Part shown: piece by piece, positions 12,508 to 23,765 of the stretch | How the letters are laid out: every line of letters begins with the position of its first letter | Position numbering within the stretch: the first letter of the stretch is position 1 | Assembly: GCA_036320915.1 (NCBI GenBank) | Contig: JAXBDG010000022.1 | Coordinates: forward strand, 620,001 to 684,000 | Source: Linnemannia elongata | Taxonomy: Eukaryota > Mortierellomycota > Mortierellomycetes > Mortierellales > Mortierellaceae | Direction of reading: 5' to 3' | Length of the DNA: 64,000 bases | Translations under genes and position numbers: made by a program | The notes under the pieces: model-generated | What the model saw: the letters and a program-made list of their open reading frames with translations, nothing else | Databases searched by the model: none | Told to the model about the DNA's origin: nothing

Positions 12508-13152
12508 TCGTTTTGTGGGGCTCCCGTCCTGCCAGCTTTTTATGCCCATTCACCTCCTTGTTCATTGAAAATAATAGATTTTTTTATCGTAGCCTTTTGG
12601 CGACGGGAATGCAAGTGTGATCGCGGGTGTAGAAGAGGCGGCTGTTTGGTAAAAGTTTCGACGGAAATTAAGGAGCAGGGAGAAAAGTAGACTGATGGTA
12701 ATGACCAAATGAAAAATGACTGAACGAGAAGGAAGAAAAAGAAGGGTCTTTGCTGGAAATTTGGAAGGATGAAAAAATGCTTGGACTTGATGAACCAAAG
12801 CAAACAAGGAAATGCTCATCCCTGTGACCCTTGTCCTACGATACCCTTGACTGTCACGAGTATAGTCGCTGCGTCTCGACCCGTTGAGGTTGATTCTAAA
12901 CAAAAGGCATGGATGGGTCAAATGGGCACCCTCCTTGTTTTTGTGTGGGCACTGCTTTTTTGTACGCTAAAAAAAGATAAACGCACACAGTTGCACCAAG
13001 ATTTTGCTTTGATCATCCTGGCCTTCCCCTTTATTTTTTTTACTCTTAGTTCAAGAATGTCCATGTTCTTCCCTGTGCAAACCCAATAACTGCTCGCACT
13101 CGACTCCACCCTCTTATTCAGCCACACTAACGTCTACGTGTCCCTCACCACA
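12508..13152. other. Spacer between copy 3 and the pseudogene, no gene seen
   Basis: About 640 bases without a supported frame. Confidence 0.4.
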
Positions 13153-13944
13153 ATGTACTCAACAATCCCCGTTAACAACCAGGCATGCCTTGCCACCAAA
13201 AGCTCATGCATCGCGCCGCCAATCTACCTCGTTTGTTCTACCCCCCAAAATCACTAGGAGACAATTACATCAAAAACCCCGGCACGATGACTTACATCCC
13301 GGTCGCGAGTAACAGCAATCAATCTGTTTGGAATCCCCCACTACTGGAAAGTTGTGCTTTATCCACCCTTCGCGGAAGCCGTCAATCTGTGACTTTGGAT
13401 AAAAAAAAAGACGATACCCTATTGTTACTGTGACGGAAAAAAAAAAAAAGAAAAAAAAAAAAAAAAAAGAACGGCGAGGTTTTTGTAACTAACACAAGGT
13501 TCACCCTCGTATTAACTTCCTTTTATTGCTTTCTTCCATTCTCTCCTGTAAAGGAATCAAGACTGTGCAGTTCGGTACGTCTCACAAGAATACCAGCACC
13601 GGTACCAGAAGCTAAATCTATCATTTCCTTTTGTATCTCTTCCCTCTCAACCAAGCTGGTGTGGATGACCTGCTGTCGTACAAGGTGTCACAATCGATCT
13701 CAGCAAAGCCCTCGTCCGTTAGCTCAATGCTCGTGTGTGAGTCCACACACATTAGCACGTAGTACAGGAAGTAGTCTTCCTTTGCACCGAAGAGTCTCAA
13801 TTCTGTCGTTGCCATGTCTGAGTTTGAGTGGAGTTACATATTGGTCAGAGTCCGCAATATGTTCCCAGTGTTGTGGGTGGTGTAGGATCTGAGGTTCGGT
13901 CCCCTCAGTTAGTTCCTATTACTACTTTCATTGAGTGTACCTGA
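13153..13944 (+). pseudogene. Tandem family copy 4: decayed, internally deleted
   Basis: An ATG at 13153 opens with TIPVNNQACLAT, clearly exon 1 of the family. A frame change and an in-frame TAG follow (about 13256) before the NYIKNPGTMTYIPVAS stretch, which continues in another frame. A piece of exon 2 survives at about 13556 (GIKTVQFG). The rest of the ectodomain and the whole membrane segment are missing. Tail fragments resume at about 13665 (VDDLLSYKVS), and the terminal motif SQSPQYVP...SEVRSPQLVP is readable at about 13850-13917. A homopolymer A tract lies where intron 1 would be. The order of surviving pieces matches copies 3 and 5, so this is a dead gene with a large internal deletion, not an assembly of unrelated sequence. 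Confidence 0.75.
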
Positions 13945-14896
13945 CAGACAGAAATAAATAAGGTTGGTTCCGATCAAAGAATTTGCTGGTCTTGTCAGTT
14001 AAGACCCTGCTGCAATGGTGGCCGTTTTCTAAGGCTTGGATTAGCATAAATGCAGGAACACATACTCCGAGGATCCATGAACATACAGGCTACGTTTTTG
14101 TAATGGTGTCATGGTAGTTTGTTAGTCTGTCTATCTGTCTATCTGTCTGTCGGTCATGCCGGTGCTTTTTTTGTGACACAGCCATCGAGATCTCATAAGT
14201 CACACATAAACAGGGGCGGTGCGTGTTTGCTTATGCCCTCCCATGCAATTTTCTTGCTCCGCTAAAAAAGGTGCGCCAATGGCGTGTCTTCTGGCTGGGA
14301 GTGCTTTGGCCTCATGTTGTTGTCTTTTCCGATTTGTGTGGCCAGACCCTTCTTTTTTTTCTTCCCGCATGTGCACCCCATTGCAAAAAATGATCCTTGT
14401 CCCGTTTACCTTCCTCTTTCTATCATCTACCCCCCTGGCAGGCAGTGAGGGATCTATCGAGGCACACCGACAGACCAAAAACTCGCCTTTTTCTTTTCTT
14501 TGCGCGGTCTCTTTTTATTCCATCTCCCTCTCCTTCCTACCCTCGATTGCTTGTACATTGCACCTGTTCATGCCTCCCAAGGAATCGTTCCTTGGGTGTC
14601 GCTCTTTTTTTTTTTAAGTTCTTCGTGGTCTCGGTCATGCAGTTTTCGCGAACATATTAAGGCAGTGAGGTCGCACTCCTTCTTCCTCCCTTCTTCTTTT
14701 TCTTAATCTTTCCTTTCGACCTCCTTCCACCCCCCACCCCCTCCTTCACCTCTTTCCTCGTCCTCTCTGTGGCTATCTATCTTAATACTCTCGCCATCGT
14801 CTTACTTACACCCGCACACCGATATCAACAGCCAATTGCTGTTTGTCTCTCAATTGTCCCCTGTACATACTCTAAAAGACAAAGTAATACTCTTTT
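13945..14896. other. Spacer before copy 5, with a tetranucleotide repeat
   Basis: No gene is supported. A short (CTGT/CTAT)n microsatellite lies at about 14125-14152. From 14480 onward the strand is C/T-rich, the usual leader composition of this array. Confidence 0.4.
14125..14152. repeat. CTGT/CTAT microsatellite
   Basis: Alternating ctgt and ctat units, about seven copies. Confidence 0.7.
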
Positions 14897-16829
14897 ATGT
14901 CATCCGGCAGTTTCCCCATCCCAGTCTACAACCAAGCCTGTCTAGCAACAGACAGCACCTCGACCTCCCCCTCCTTCTTCCTTGTTGGCTCCTCTTCTCC
15001 TGGATCCCTCGAAGTCAACTATGTCAACAACGCCGATGCCACAACCGTCAACCGGGTCGCTACTCAAAACGACCAATCAGCCTGGAGTCCCAACGCCGCT
15101 AAACTCTGTTACATCTACCCCTTTGCCACCACTGCCAACCCTGGGTTAAAGATTGTTCAGTTTGGCTCCGGGTCGACTTATATTGCACTTGCTCAGACGA
15201 ATAACGTTATCTCTGGGGCGGATTTCTTTAACATGACTGGGTTCCCGAGTTCAAAGTTGTTCGGGTGGAGTGGGCGGTTTCAGGACTATGATATGTTTAC
15301 GGTGGTGACCAACGATACGGATTCGCAGACGCATAAGGTGGGTATGTGGGCTGCGTTCAGGATGAATTTCCGGCAAGATGGGCCAAGTTTGCTCACGTAA
15401 GTAATGGGCAGACAAAAAAAAATAAGGAAGTGGCTGGGACTGCTCTGCTTTACAGACGAAAACAAATCGCGCACAGGACCTCTTATTGAACTAAAGTGTG
15501 ATTTTCATGTTGTGGTATTGATAGATACGACATGGTCCACCAACCAGTTGACACGGACGACGCTATGCTCGTGGTCGGGACATATGGATCTTACTCTGGC
15601 AACACATCCCAAGGATACACCATCGTCTTTGACAAAAGCAGCAGAGGACAGATCTTCTCTGCCACGGGCAACCTCCTGGCGAACTTGACCAACTTTGTCC
15701 CGACTGTCGCGCTTGGTATCCCTACGGTGGTCAACATGAACGGGATTACATTGTCTCCGAACGCTATACCTATCACTATGGGAAGCGTTGCTTATATCCT
15801 CGACAAGGTAAAAGCACAGCCTTTTTGGTCAGCAACGATAGATACTTCTGAGATACATCAGCCATTTGACTAACGTGTGTTTGGTGCCCCATACCTTGTC
15901 CCCTTATCTGTCATTGGCAGGAAGCAAACGGCACCACAGCGATCTACACCCTCAACCCAAGTGCATCATCAACACTGGCGCGCGTATACAAAACAGGAGA
16001 CTCACTCCCTTTCAGTAACAACATGGCAGCCGCAGCCCTCAACAACCAACTCCTCACTTACTCTGTCAACAAAACTGGAGCAAACATCAACACCTTTGAC
16101 CTAGCGACTAAAACATGGTCCGGAAGTGGTCTTATCAAGATGGTTGATCCCAACCCAAAGTCGTCGGTACCTCTTGGAGCAATCATTGGAGGAGCTGTGG
16201 GAGGTCTCTTGGTCATTGCTCTGGCGATCTTCTTGTGTATTCGGTGCCGACGACCACGTCCACGTCCTAGCGCTGAAAAAACCGCAACTGGTGCAGAACT
16301 CGCCCCGCTGAGCCCTGAAATGACCAAGATCAATGGCAGTGACCAGGGACTCGGTCATCAACAACAACAGCAAGTCCAGTACGTACCTTACGATCAAGGA
16401 CAAGTACAATACATTCAAGTACAAACACCGTATGGCCAAGCACAAGGACAAGGACTGGTGCACTACGATCAAGGATATATCCCCTACAACCCAGCATACG
16501 AACGTCCCTCTTCCTTTATCCCACCTCCACCACAACAACAACTTACCGAAAACCAGTCTTTAAACGCAACATACAAGAACTACCAGCCTATCATGGAGGA
16601 AGCAGGCGGTTCACCAGTAGCAAGCACAGTCCACAGCTCCTCGTATGTCACTCCCGCCTCGTACAGGGACAGTGCTGCTTTGCAAGAGGGGAGCCCCGAA
16701 TCGACACATATCAAGCCTCTGAGGGCGTCGGTTAGTCAGCAAGCGCCGCAGTTGATTCCTGCGGGGTATGTCGCAGGCTTTGAGACCCGATCTCCACATG
16801 CCGTCCCCGATTCACCAATTATCCATTAA
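14897..16829 (+). CDS. Tandem family copy 5: single-pass membrane protein, intron 1 absent
   Basis: Exons 14897-15396, 15525-15807 and 15921-16829 give 563 residues. The reading frame runs straight through the usual intron-1 site (TANPGLKIVQFG), so this member has two introns (phases 2 and 0). Paired cysteines lie in YNQACLA and KLCYIYPF. The membrane segment is 346-368, but the stop-transfer region is CIRCRRPRPRP rather than RRRR, with two extra cysteines at the membrane face that could be acylated (inference). The tail is rich in Gln and Tyr (YVPYDQGQVQYIQ..., LVHYDQGYIPYN), then SSFIPPPPQQQ, a YKNYQP box, SSYVTPASYRDS, PQLIP and RSPHAVP. The ectodomain is closest to copy 3. Function unknown. 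Confidence 0.77.
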
Positions 16830-17617
16830 TACTTTTTCCAATTTTGTTTCTATACCCCTCACTTTTTATTCATAACAACACCATTCCTCCCACCTTCATC
16901 ACATCTATCATGTCAACCCATAAACAAAATGTTACTTACAAAACATTTATAGAAAAGATGCATTAGCTTGTTTTACCCCTAGACTATGCTCACTGCAAAG
17001 AAGTAGCCCAAGTTGATCTGATAAATGTAACTGTTTTGCGCCAAACCACTAGAAACATTCACGTTCCGTCAAATAGGACGACTGCCTCGAGATGTTATTT
17101 GGTGAAGGGCGAATAATTTTGATCGCTTTTTTTTTTATTCTAACTAAATTTGGCGTGTTAAATCTATGCACTGTTGCGCAGTTCAATCTGTTCGTTCTTC
17201 GGTTTGTCGTCAGACGAGACAACAAGCATCATAAAATCATGACCTTTCTCGCCACTTCACGCACGCCACGACCAACCCTCCAATGCAATTGGTTCCCCTC
17301 GCCCTTCAAAAAAAACAAACAAACAGGCGGAGGGCCAACCCGGTAAACATAAAACTGCAGTGTACATGGCTTGGTTCCCTCGCTCATTCTCATTTTTTAG
17401 CGTCATGGGCCCCTTTGGGCGTGGCCTAGATCGATCACTTTTCAGCAAGAAAACAAAAATGGTCTTCTACGGCCTCCAAGAAGGAAGGAAGAAGGCATAT
17501 GAGAAAGATTTCCATTTTCGAAAGATGGTAGCACAATCCTAGAAAAAAAGTGAAAAAGAAATTGCTCACCGTCAAACCCATTGTCACTCTCGTTCTTATC
17601 CTTGCCACTCTTGCACC

Positions 17618-17648
<31 letters not shown>

Positions 17649-18156
17649 ACAGGCACCCATCTTTCACCTCTTCTCATTCTTTTCCTCATTGCCCAATCCT
17701 TATTTTTTTTTTCGCATAACCAGATTGGGCGCTGAAATTCTGTGAGCCTGTCCTCGTGCTTGTTCTCCCCCTGACTACTCGCCATCGATTCTTCTCCTCT
17801 TCCCCCATCCCCGGGTTATGGGGAGAAAAGGGGGATATAGGTATGGGGATGTAGGCAAGGGGACGTAGGTAAGGGGACGTAGGTAGGAGACAATGGGAGT
17901 CATCCTTCTTATATGTCCGTTTCCCATCCTTTTCTTTCCGCACAAGAAAAACTGACCATTCCACTTTTGATTCTCCTTTAATCCCTTTCTTTTCCTTCCT
18001 TCTCCCCTTCTTCCCTTTCTCCTTTTCGCATATTGGCCCCCCACCTTCAGCCCATATCCCTTAATAACCCTATCTCCATCAAGCTTCTTTCTCCTCCTTC
18101 TCACTCCTCCCTTTTTCTCTCCCCCTCATTCCGCCACCCAGCTGTCGTAGGCGACT
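16830..18156. other. Spacer before copy 6; contains a G-rich tandem tract
   Basis: No gene seen. Contains a poly-T run near 17620-17648 and a G-run cluster at 17820-17876, reported separately. Confidence 0.4.
17820..17876 (+). repeat. G-run tandem repeat, potential G-quadruplex
   Basis: Five runs of four or five G (17820-17823, 17830-17834, 17845-17848, 17859-17862, 17873-17876) are separated by 6-12 bases within imperfect repeats of a ggggacgtaggtaa unit. It lies about 280 bases before the start of copy 6. Confidence 0.6.
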
Positions 18157-18704
18157 ATGAGCTCCTTACCCGCGTTCAAGGAGGCATGCCTCGCCTCTGG
18201 TATGAACAAAGAATCAGTGTATCTTGTGGGATCCGTCAACACAGGAGAGCTTGAAGTCTATACCATTGATATCAGCCTCACCGACGTTACGGATGGCACC
18301 TCGACTTTTAAGGCAAAGGATGCCTCCGCTTCGATTTCCTGGAGTCCCAGTCTCCCCAAATACTGTTTTTCTCCCACCTCCGACATGTCCTCCCTCTCCA
18401 ATAAGTTCGATCTGACCGTCGCCCAGTTTGGAGATAATGCGGCTTTCATGGCTGCGATTGGAAGTGGGCCGCCTGTTTCTGCAGCCGTCCCTGCGCTTGC
18501 GGGTGGGTCTCCGAAACTGTTTGCGCTCACTTCGTCCAGTTCCAAGAAGGAGATTTTGAGTGTCTACGTCAAAGGTGACCCAGGACCCGACAGGGCGTGG
18601 AGAGGGATGCTTTTGGACCTTGATCAGCCGATGGAGTCTAAGCAGATACGGTAAGTTTTCTTTGAGAGTGGGTGTGTTTGACTGTTTGTGTGAGTTTGTG
18701 TGTG

Positions 18705-18768
<64 letters not shown>

Positions 18769-20680
18769 TGCAGCAAGAGTGTTCCTAGAGGGAGAATGAC
18801 AGGCATTAAAAGAAACATAAAGCGACATAAAACTCTTAGCACTCTTTGTTCTCCTGGCACTATGTTGGCTCTGACCTATTCGCCGACGCCCTAATACCCT
18901 AATACCCTGAACCATATACAAATATTTCTTATTTTTCCTTTATTTTAACAGTAATGCAGCGAACGCAACAACAAAATCGACCCCGTTGCTTGCTGTAGGG
19001 ATAACCCCAATTATCTATGGTGCTACAGCACATACCGGGTACTCAGTTATCTTTGACGGAGATGGAAAATCAGGAACGACCTTTGGTGTCATAGGCGACA
19101 CCACTATCGATGCAGCTAGCAACAAGCCTTTTCTTACTTTTGACAATTCGTTTCCTGTGTCGATGAATGGTAACGTGCTTACCAATAAGGCTGTGCCTGT
19201 TTCTATGACAAAAACCTCTTACATCCTGGATCAGGTAAATATCAATCCTTTTGAACTTCAAGGCTTTTTCTACATGTACCCGCCTTCTCGTTGTGATGAT
19301 TTTGGGATACGATGTCGTTACTAATTGCATATGCGTACATCTTCATTTCTGTTTGCATAGGATCCTGCTACTCGAACCGTAGTTATCTATTCCATAGACG
19401 TAGATAACCCCTTCAACGTCGTTGCCAATCTCACCAAGATTACTCCTAGTTCTGGCGGCGGCGCTCCTTTGTACTCCGGAACCCTGGTGGCGACATATCT
19501 CCGCAAGACAATCGTCGTCTATACCCTCGACAGCGACAACAAACCCAGTATGAACTCTTTTGACATCGCCACATCAAAATGGAGTGAGGTGAAGGTTAAG
19601 GCTGGGTCGTCCTCGGGTGGAGGAGGAGGAGTAGGAGGAGGGCTCAACACAGCATTGTCGATAGTTGTCTATGTGGCCTCGTTCCTGCTGCTTGCTTGCA
19701 TCATCAGATGCTTCTGGGGCACCATCAAGTCACTGTTCTATTGTATCACTGGCAAACCAAGGAATGATGATGTGCCTGTCGTCCCCGTTCAGCCCATTAT
19801 CCTTGAGAAGATCGACGAGCCTTCTAAGCCGCAGCAGATCGTCTACATTGACAACAGTGTCAACGTCACTAGCAGCAAGAACGACAACACTGTACACAAC
19901 AACAGCGTCAACACCGACAACAGTGTGACCAACAACATTGTCAACACCAACAACAGTGTCAATACCAACAACAGTGTGCACAATAACAACAGCGTGAACA
20001 ACAACAACATCAACAACAGTGTGAACAATAACAACAGTGTTAACAATAACAACAGTGTTAATTATAACAACAGTGTCAACAACAACAGTGTCAATAATCA
20101 CAGTGTCAACAACAGTGGCAACGTGATGGGAATCCAACCACCGCCTGCAGCAGGAGGAATGTATGCGTTGTCTTCACCTCCTCAAAGCCCCTATTCAACT
20201 GGGCAGGAGAGCTACAAGGCGCCGCAGCCTCAATCGCCGAGGTCGTCGTCGTCTTACTACCCGGCACCACCAGCAGCAACACCTTCAACCGTTTTCAGCA
20301 CCCCTGCACCTCAATACCTGTCCTCCCCCTATGTCCAGCCGCCCTCCTCTCCATCCCCTCAGTACCAAACCAACCCTTCCTTGTACTCTGCCCCTTCCTC
20401 TCAATTCCAATCCGCCGCGTCTCCTCCAACACCGATGGCTCCACCTCCTCAGCAGTTATACTCTCCTCCTCCTCAGCACTATGCTGCGTCTCCTCCTCCT
20501 CCTCCTCAGCACTACGCTGCGTCGTCTTCCCCTCAACATTATGCTGCGTCGTCTTCCCCTCAGCACTATGCTGCGTCGAATGCCCCTCAGCATTATGCTG
20601 CCTCCTCTTCTCCTCAGGTGTATGGTACTCCGGATGGATTACAGCAGCAGCAGCAGCAGCAGCAGCAGTGGCAGCAGTAA
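18157..20680 (+). CDS. Tandem family copy 6: divergent member with Asn-rich and Gln-rich tail
   Basis: Exons 18157-18650, 18952-19234 and 19361-20680 give 698 residues, the longest member. Intron 1 is absent; the remaining introns are phases 2 and 0. The ectodomain keeps the two cysteines (FKEACLA, PKYCF), SPKLFAL, a GYSVIFDGDG strand, VSMNGNVL and SYILDQ, but is clearly divergent. The membrane segment is about 356-376, preceded by a glycine-rich linker, and ends RCFWG rather than RRRR. The tail starts differently: PVVPVQPIILEKIDEP, then about 90 residues of NNSVNN-type repeats (about 423-511), then Ser/Pro-rich sequence, several HYAASSSPQ repeats and a C-terminal run of nine Gln. The N-rich block looks prion-like. 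The second intron position and exon length (283) match the family, so membership is secure despite the new tail. Confidence 0.72.
18708..18765. repeat. (AG)n microsatellite inside the first intron of copy 6
   Basis: Uninterrupted AG dinucleotides, about 29 units, within the 301-base intron 18651-18951. Confidence 0.9.
19850..20125 (+). repeat. Asn-rich codon repeat (AAC AAC AGT GTC type) in copy 6
   Basis: Imperfect 9-15-base repeats of aacaacagtgtcaa encode NNSVNN units. Reverse-strand frames here are shadows of this repeat. Confidence 0.85.
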
Positions 20681-21712
20681 CCTAATCCTCCAATTGCTCA
20701 GCACAGCCCCTCGTTCGGACGTGAATCCCAAATCGCTCCATCACCCCAACGCTGCTCTCACGTCAACATGCGCAAATTATAGTACTGTACAATTAAGAAG
20801 ATCGAACAAAGAAAAGTACTAAATAAAAAACACAAGACCATAATCGTGGGCTAACCCTTTTTTTCATAGCGGCAACGGCATCCTTTCTTCTGTGAGGAAA
20901 TAAGGTTATCTGATGCGGCGTTTTGGTTGTTCTTTTGTGTAGACTTAGACAATATCTTATAACATCCTCAGCAGATGTAGGATCAACAACCCTGCCCCTA
21001 GACCTAACATTCTGGGCTGTTGTTGTTTCTATTTTATATACTTTGTTGTTATTGATTTACGTGCACAGCCCAAGCGACGCCCTTCTCACCCTTCCTTTTT
21101 TTCGTGCTAAAAATTTTCATAATCGACTCTCACCCGGAACATGCTCTGACTTTTTTTTAGTCCTCAGTTGCCTGGCCATGCCTTCTTTTCCAGCATTGAA
21201 CCCTGGCGGAGTATCTCTCACCTCTGCATTTCCATCACATCTGCATCTATTCCGTCGTGAAATTCCCTCCCCGCTTGCTGTCCCTCACTTGTTGCAACCT
21301 TTTTTTTTCTCACTGCTCCCCATGCCCCTTACCACCTTAAAAGTCGGTTATTGAGTGGCGTTTTTTTATACCTCTCTGATGAACCAGTGGCGTCTACCCC
21401 TGGTTCCTTTCCATTCTCTTAAGAACAAAGCCAAGAAAGACTCGTTTTTTTTTTCCTTTTTCCTTTTCCTCCTTCCGACCTTCTTGCTGTACCTTCACCT
21501 CTCCGTCTCCCCTCCACCTTTCCACCTCTCCGCCTCCCCTTCATTTCCTCTCTCCCCCCTCCTCTTCGTTAGCCGCTCCTGACTGTTATCTGTCCTGCCT
21601 TCCTCTCTTCTCACTCCCTTCGCTCATACACCTCCTCCTCGTCCTCCTCGTCCTTTGCATACCATCAACGGCCAGCACACCATTTACTAGCATCAACACT
21701 ACCTGATATCAA
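20681..21712. other. Spacer before copy 7, no gene seen
   Basis: T/C-rich towards its 3' side; frames at 20923-21582 are pyrimidine-tract artefacts. Presumed promoter and leader of copy 7. Confidence 0.4.
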
Positions 21713-23765
21713 ATGGCGGCCAAGAACATCACCATCCCCAGATACACAGCTGCCTGTCTCGCAGCCGACGAAGGCAGCGGTATCTACCTCGTTGGTTCTC
21801 CTTCTCCAGGATTAATCGAGCTGAACTTTATCTCTGACCTTTCAGCAAAGACCTTGGATCGAGTCGGGTCCAAACTGGACTCTTCTGTGTGGGCTGCTGG
21901 TGCCGGCAAGGCATGCTTTACGTACCCCTACCCGAAGGCTGCAAACAGGTATGTATGATTATTTTCCGCAGAATGAGCACGCAAGCAATTTCTATCGATG
22001 AGAACAAAAATGATTCGAATACAAATTGCAAAAAAATATTCGAGCCCACTTGTGTGTTTGACCCGGGACTGACTCCAGTCTCTCATTTACCATGTGTTCT
22101 TTCACCTTTATTTCATGTTTTTTTTGAAGAGCAATCCAGATTCTGCAGTTCGGGAGCTACTCGACGTATTTCAGTATCGCATACCCCAATGGCACGATCG
22201 AGGACTCGAGTTTCTTCCGTGAGAGGGCTTTTGTCTCGCCTCGTCTTTTCGCATGGTCAGGTAGTTTGGGCGACTATGACATGTTTTCTCTCGTCACCAA
22301 TTATACCTTTCCTGGATATTCCAACTGGGCCGGTATGCGATTGTCGTTCTTGTCAACCACCGGCAACACCGGCTCCTTGTTTGGGTAAGAATTTCCATTC
22401 CTCGAGTAACGGCGTGTTTTTTTTAGTACCGGTTGAGCAGTGTTGGACTGAACCTTACTTTTTGCCCTCCTTGTAACTGTTAGGTACGGACTGACAACTT
22501 TTCCCGCGGCCGACCCATTGCTGGCAGTTGGAACCTACACCGCATCGACAGGAGCCCTTTCGTCAGGTTATACAATTGTTTTTGACAAGGCGAACCAGGC
22601 CAGAGCGTACTTGACATCGGGAAGCACTACCGCATTTCAGGGATCCGTAGAGTCGGTGATGACTCTTGCACCCTATGTTACAGTCAACATGAACAACATT
22701 GTCCTCTCTGCGAACGCTTTGGGCATTACTATGGCAGGAACAGCGTACATCTTGGATAAGGTATATACTTGGAGTATTTGGAGGACATGAGAGATGTAAG
22801 ACAGGTAAGCAAAGGCTGACACTCTATTTATTGGTATGTAATAGGTTAATAGTGGCAACTACACCGTTATCTACTCGATTACCCCGGGCGCAACTTTTGA
22901 GCTCAAGCAAGTCACCGCCAAGGGCGGCGCACCTCTGTTCATACCGTCCATCGCAGGTGCGGCGTACGGGAAGCAGATTGTCACCTACTCTGTGCCTCCT
23001 TCTGGTGGCGACGCATACTTCAACAGCTTCGACACCGTTTCAGGAACATGGAGCGGCAGTGGTTTGATCATGATTCCTGGAGACTCTACGACTGGCCCTG
23101 ATGGAAAGTCCTCAACCCCCATTGGAGCCATTATTGGAGGTGTCGTCGGAGGACTGCTTGTCATCGCTCTTGCAGTCTTCTTCTTTGTCCGTCGCCGTCG
23201 TCAGAGCGCCGAGAAATCCACCCCTGCAACCCAGCCAGTCAAGCAGACCTCAGAAATCAACAAGTTTGACGGAGCAAACCATGGTCACACTCAGCCACCA
23301 GTTCAACAAATCCAATACGACCAACCTCCTGTCCAGTACGTCCAATACGAGCAGCCACAATCACCTTTCGCCCAAGCGTATCAGGTCCAATACGATCCAA
23401 ACCAAGGACAGCAAGTTCAGTACAATCTCGCACACACCCAACCGGACCAAGGATACGTTACCTATAACAACCAAGGAGGATACCAGCCACCCACCTTTGT
23501 CTCTCCACCCGTCAGTCAACAAAGCTCCGAGACGCCGATGCCAACACCGTATAAGTTGTTCCAGCCAGCTGGTGTTGCTGCCAGCGACTCAGTCGGCTCG
23601 CCTATGAGCACGACTGCGTACAGTTCTTCTTCTCCGTATGTCAGTCCTTCTTCCCACAGAGACTCGGTCTACCCTCCAGGAACGCCCGAGTCTTCCCATG
23701 CCAAACCGGACAAGACGTCTCTCCCTCAGAGCCCACAGTACGTTCCAACTGCTGGCGAGTCCTAG
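21713..23765 (+). CDS. Tandem family copy 7: single-pass membrane protein
   Basis: Exons 21713-21948, 22130-22384, 22484-22760 and 22845-23765 give 562 residues; introns are phases 2, 2, 0. The start MAAKNITIPRYTAACLAADEG differs from the SS.IP consensus. Cysteines lie in TAACLAA and GKACFTYP. Ectodomain blocks include IQILQFGSYSTY, SPRLFAWSG, DYDMFSLVTNYT, DPLLAVGTYT, GYTIVFDKANQ, VNMNNIVLSANALG and AYILDK. The membrane segment is 349-371, then RRRRQ. The tail repeats VQYVQYEQPQ, VQYDPNQGQQVQYN and DQGYVTYNNQGGYQ, followed by PPTFVSPP, a YKLFQP box, SSPYVSPSSHRDS and SPQYVP. It has no RSPQ end. Exon 2 has no supporting start codon of its own; its borders come from splice signals and the family alignment. 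Function unknown. Confidence 0.75.

Noticed and set aside
17820..17890. Possible internal telomere-like repeat
   Set aside because: The unit ggggacgtaggtaa does not match TTAGGG and the tract is short; kept only as a G4 candidate.
19730..20137. Long minus-strand Val/Leu-rich frames
   Set aside because: Shadows of the AAC/GTC repeat encoding the Asn-rich tail of copy 6.
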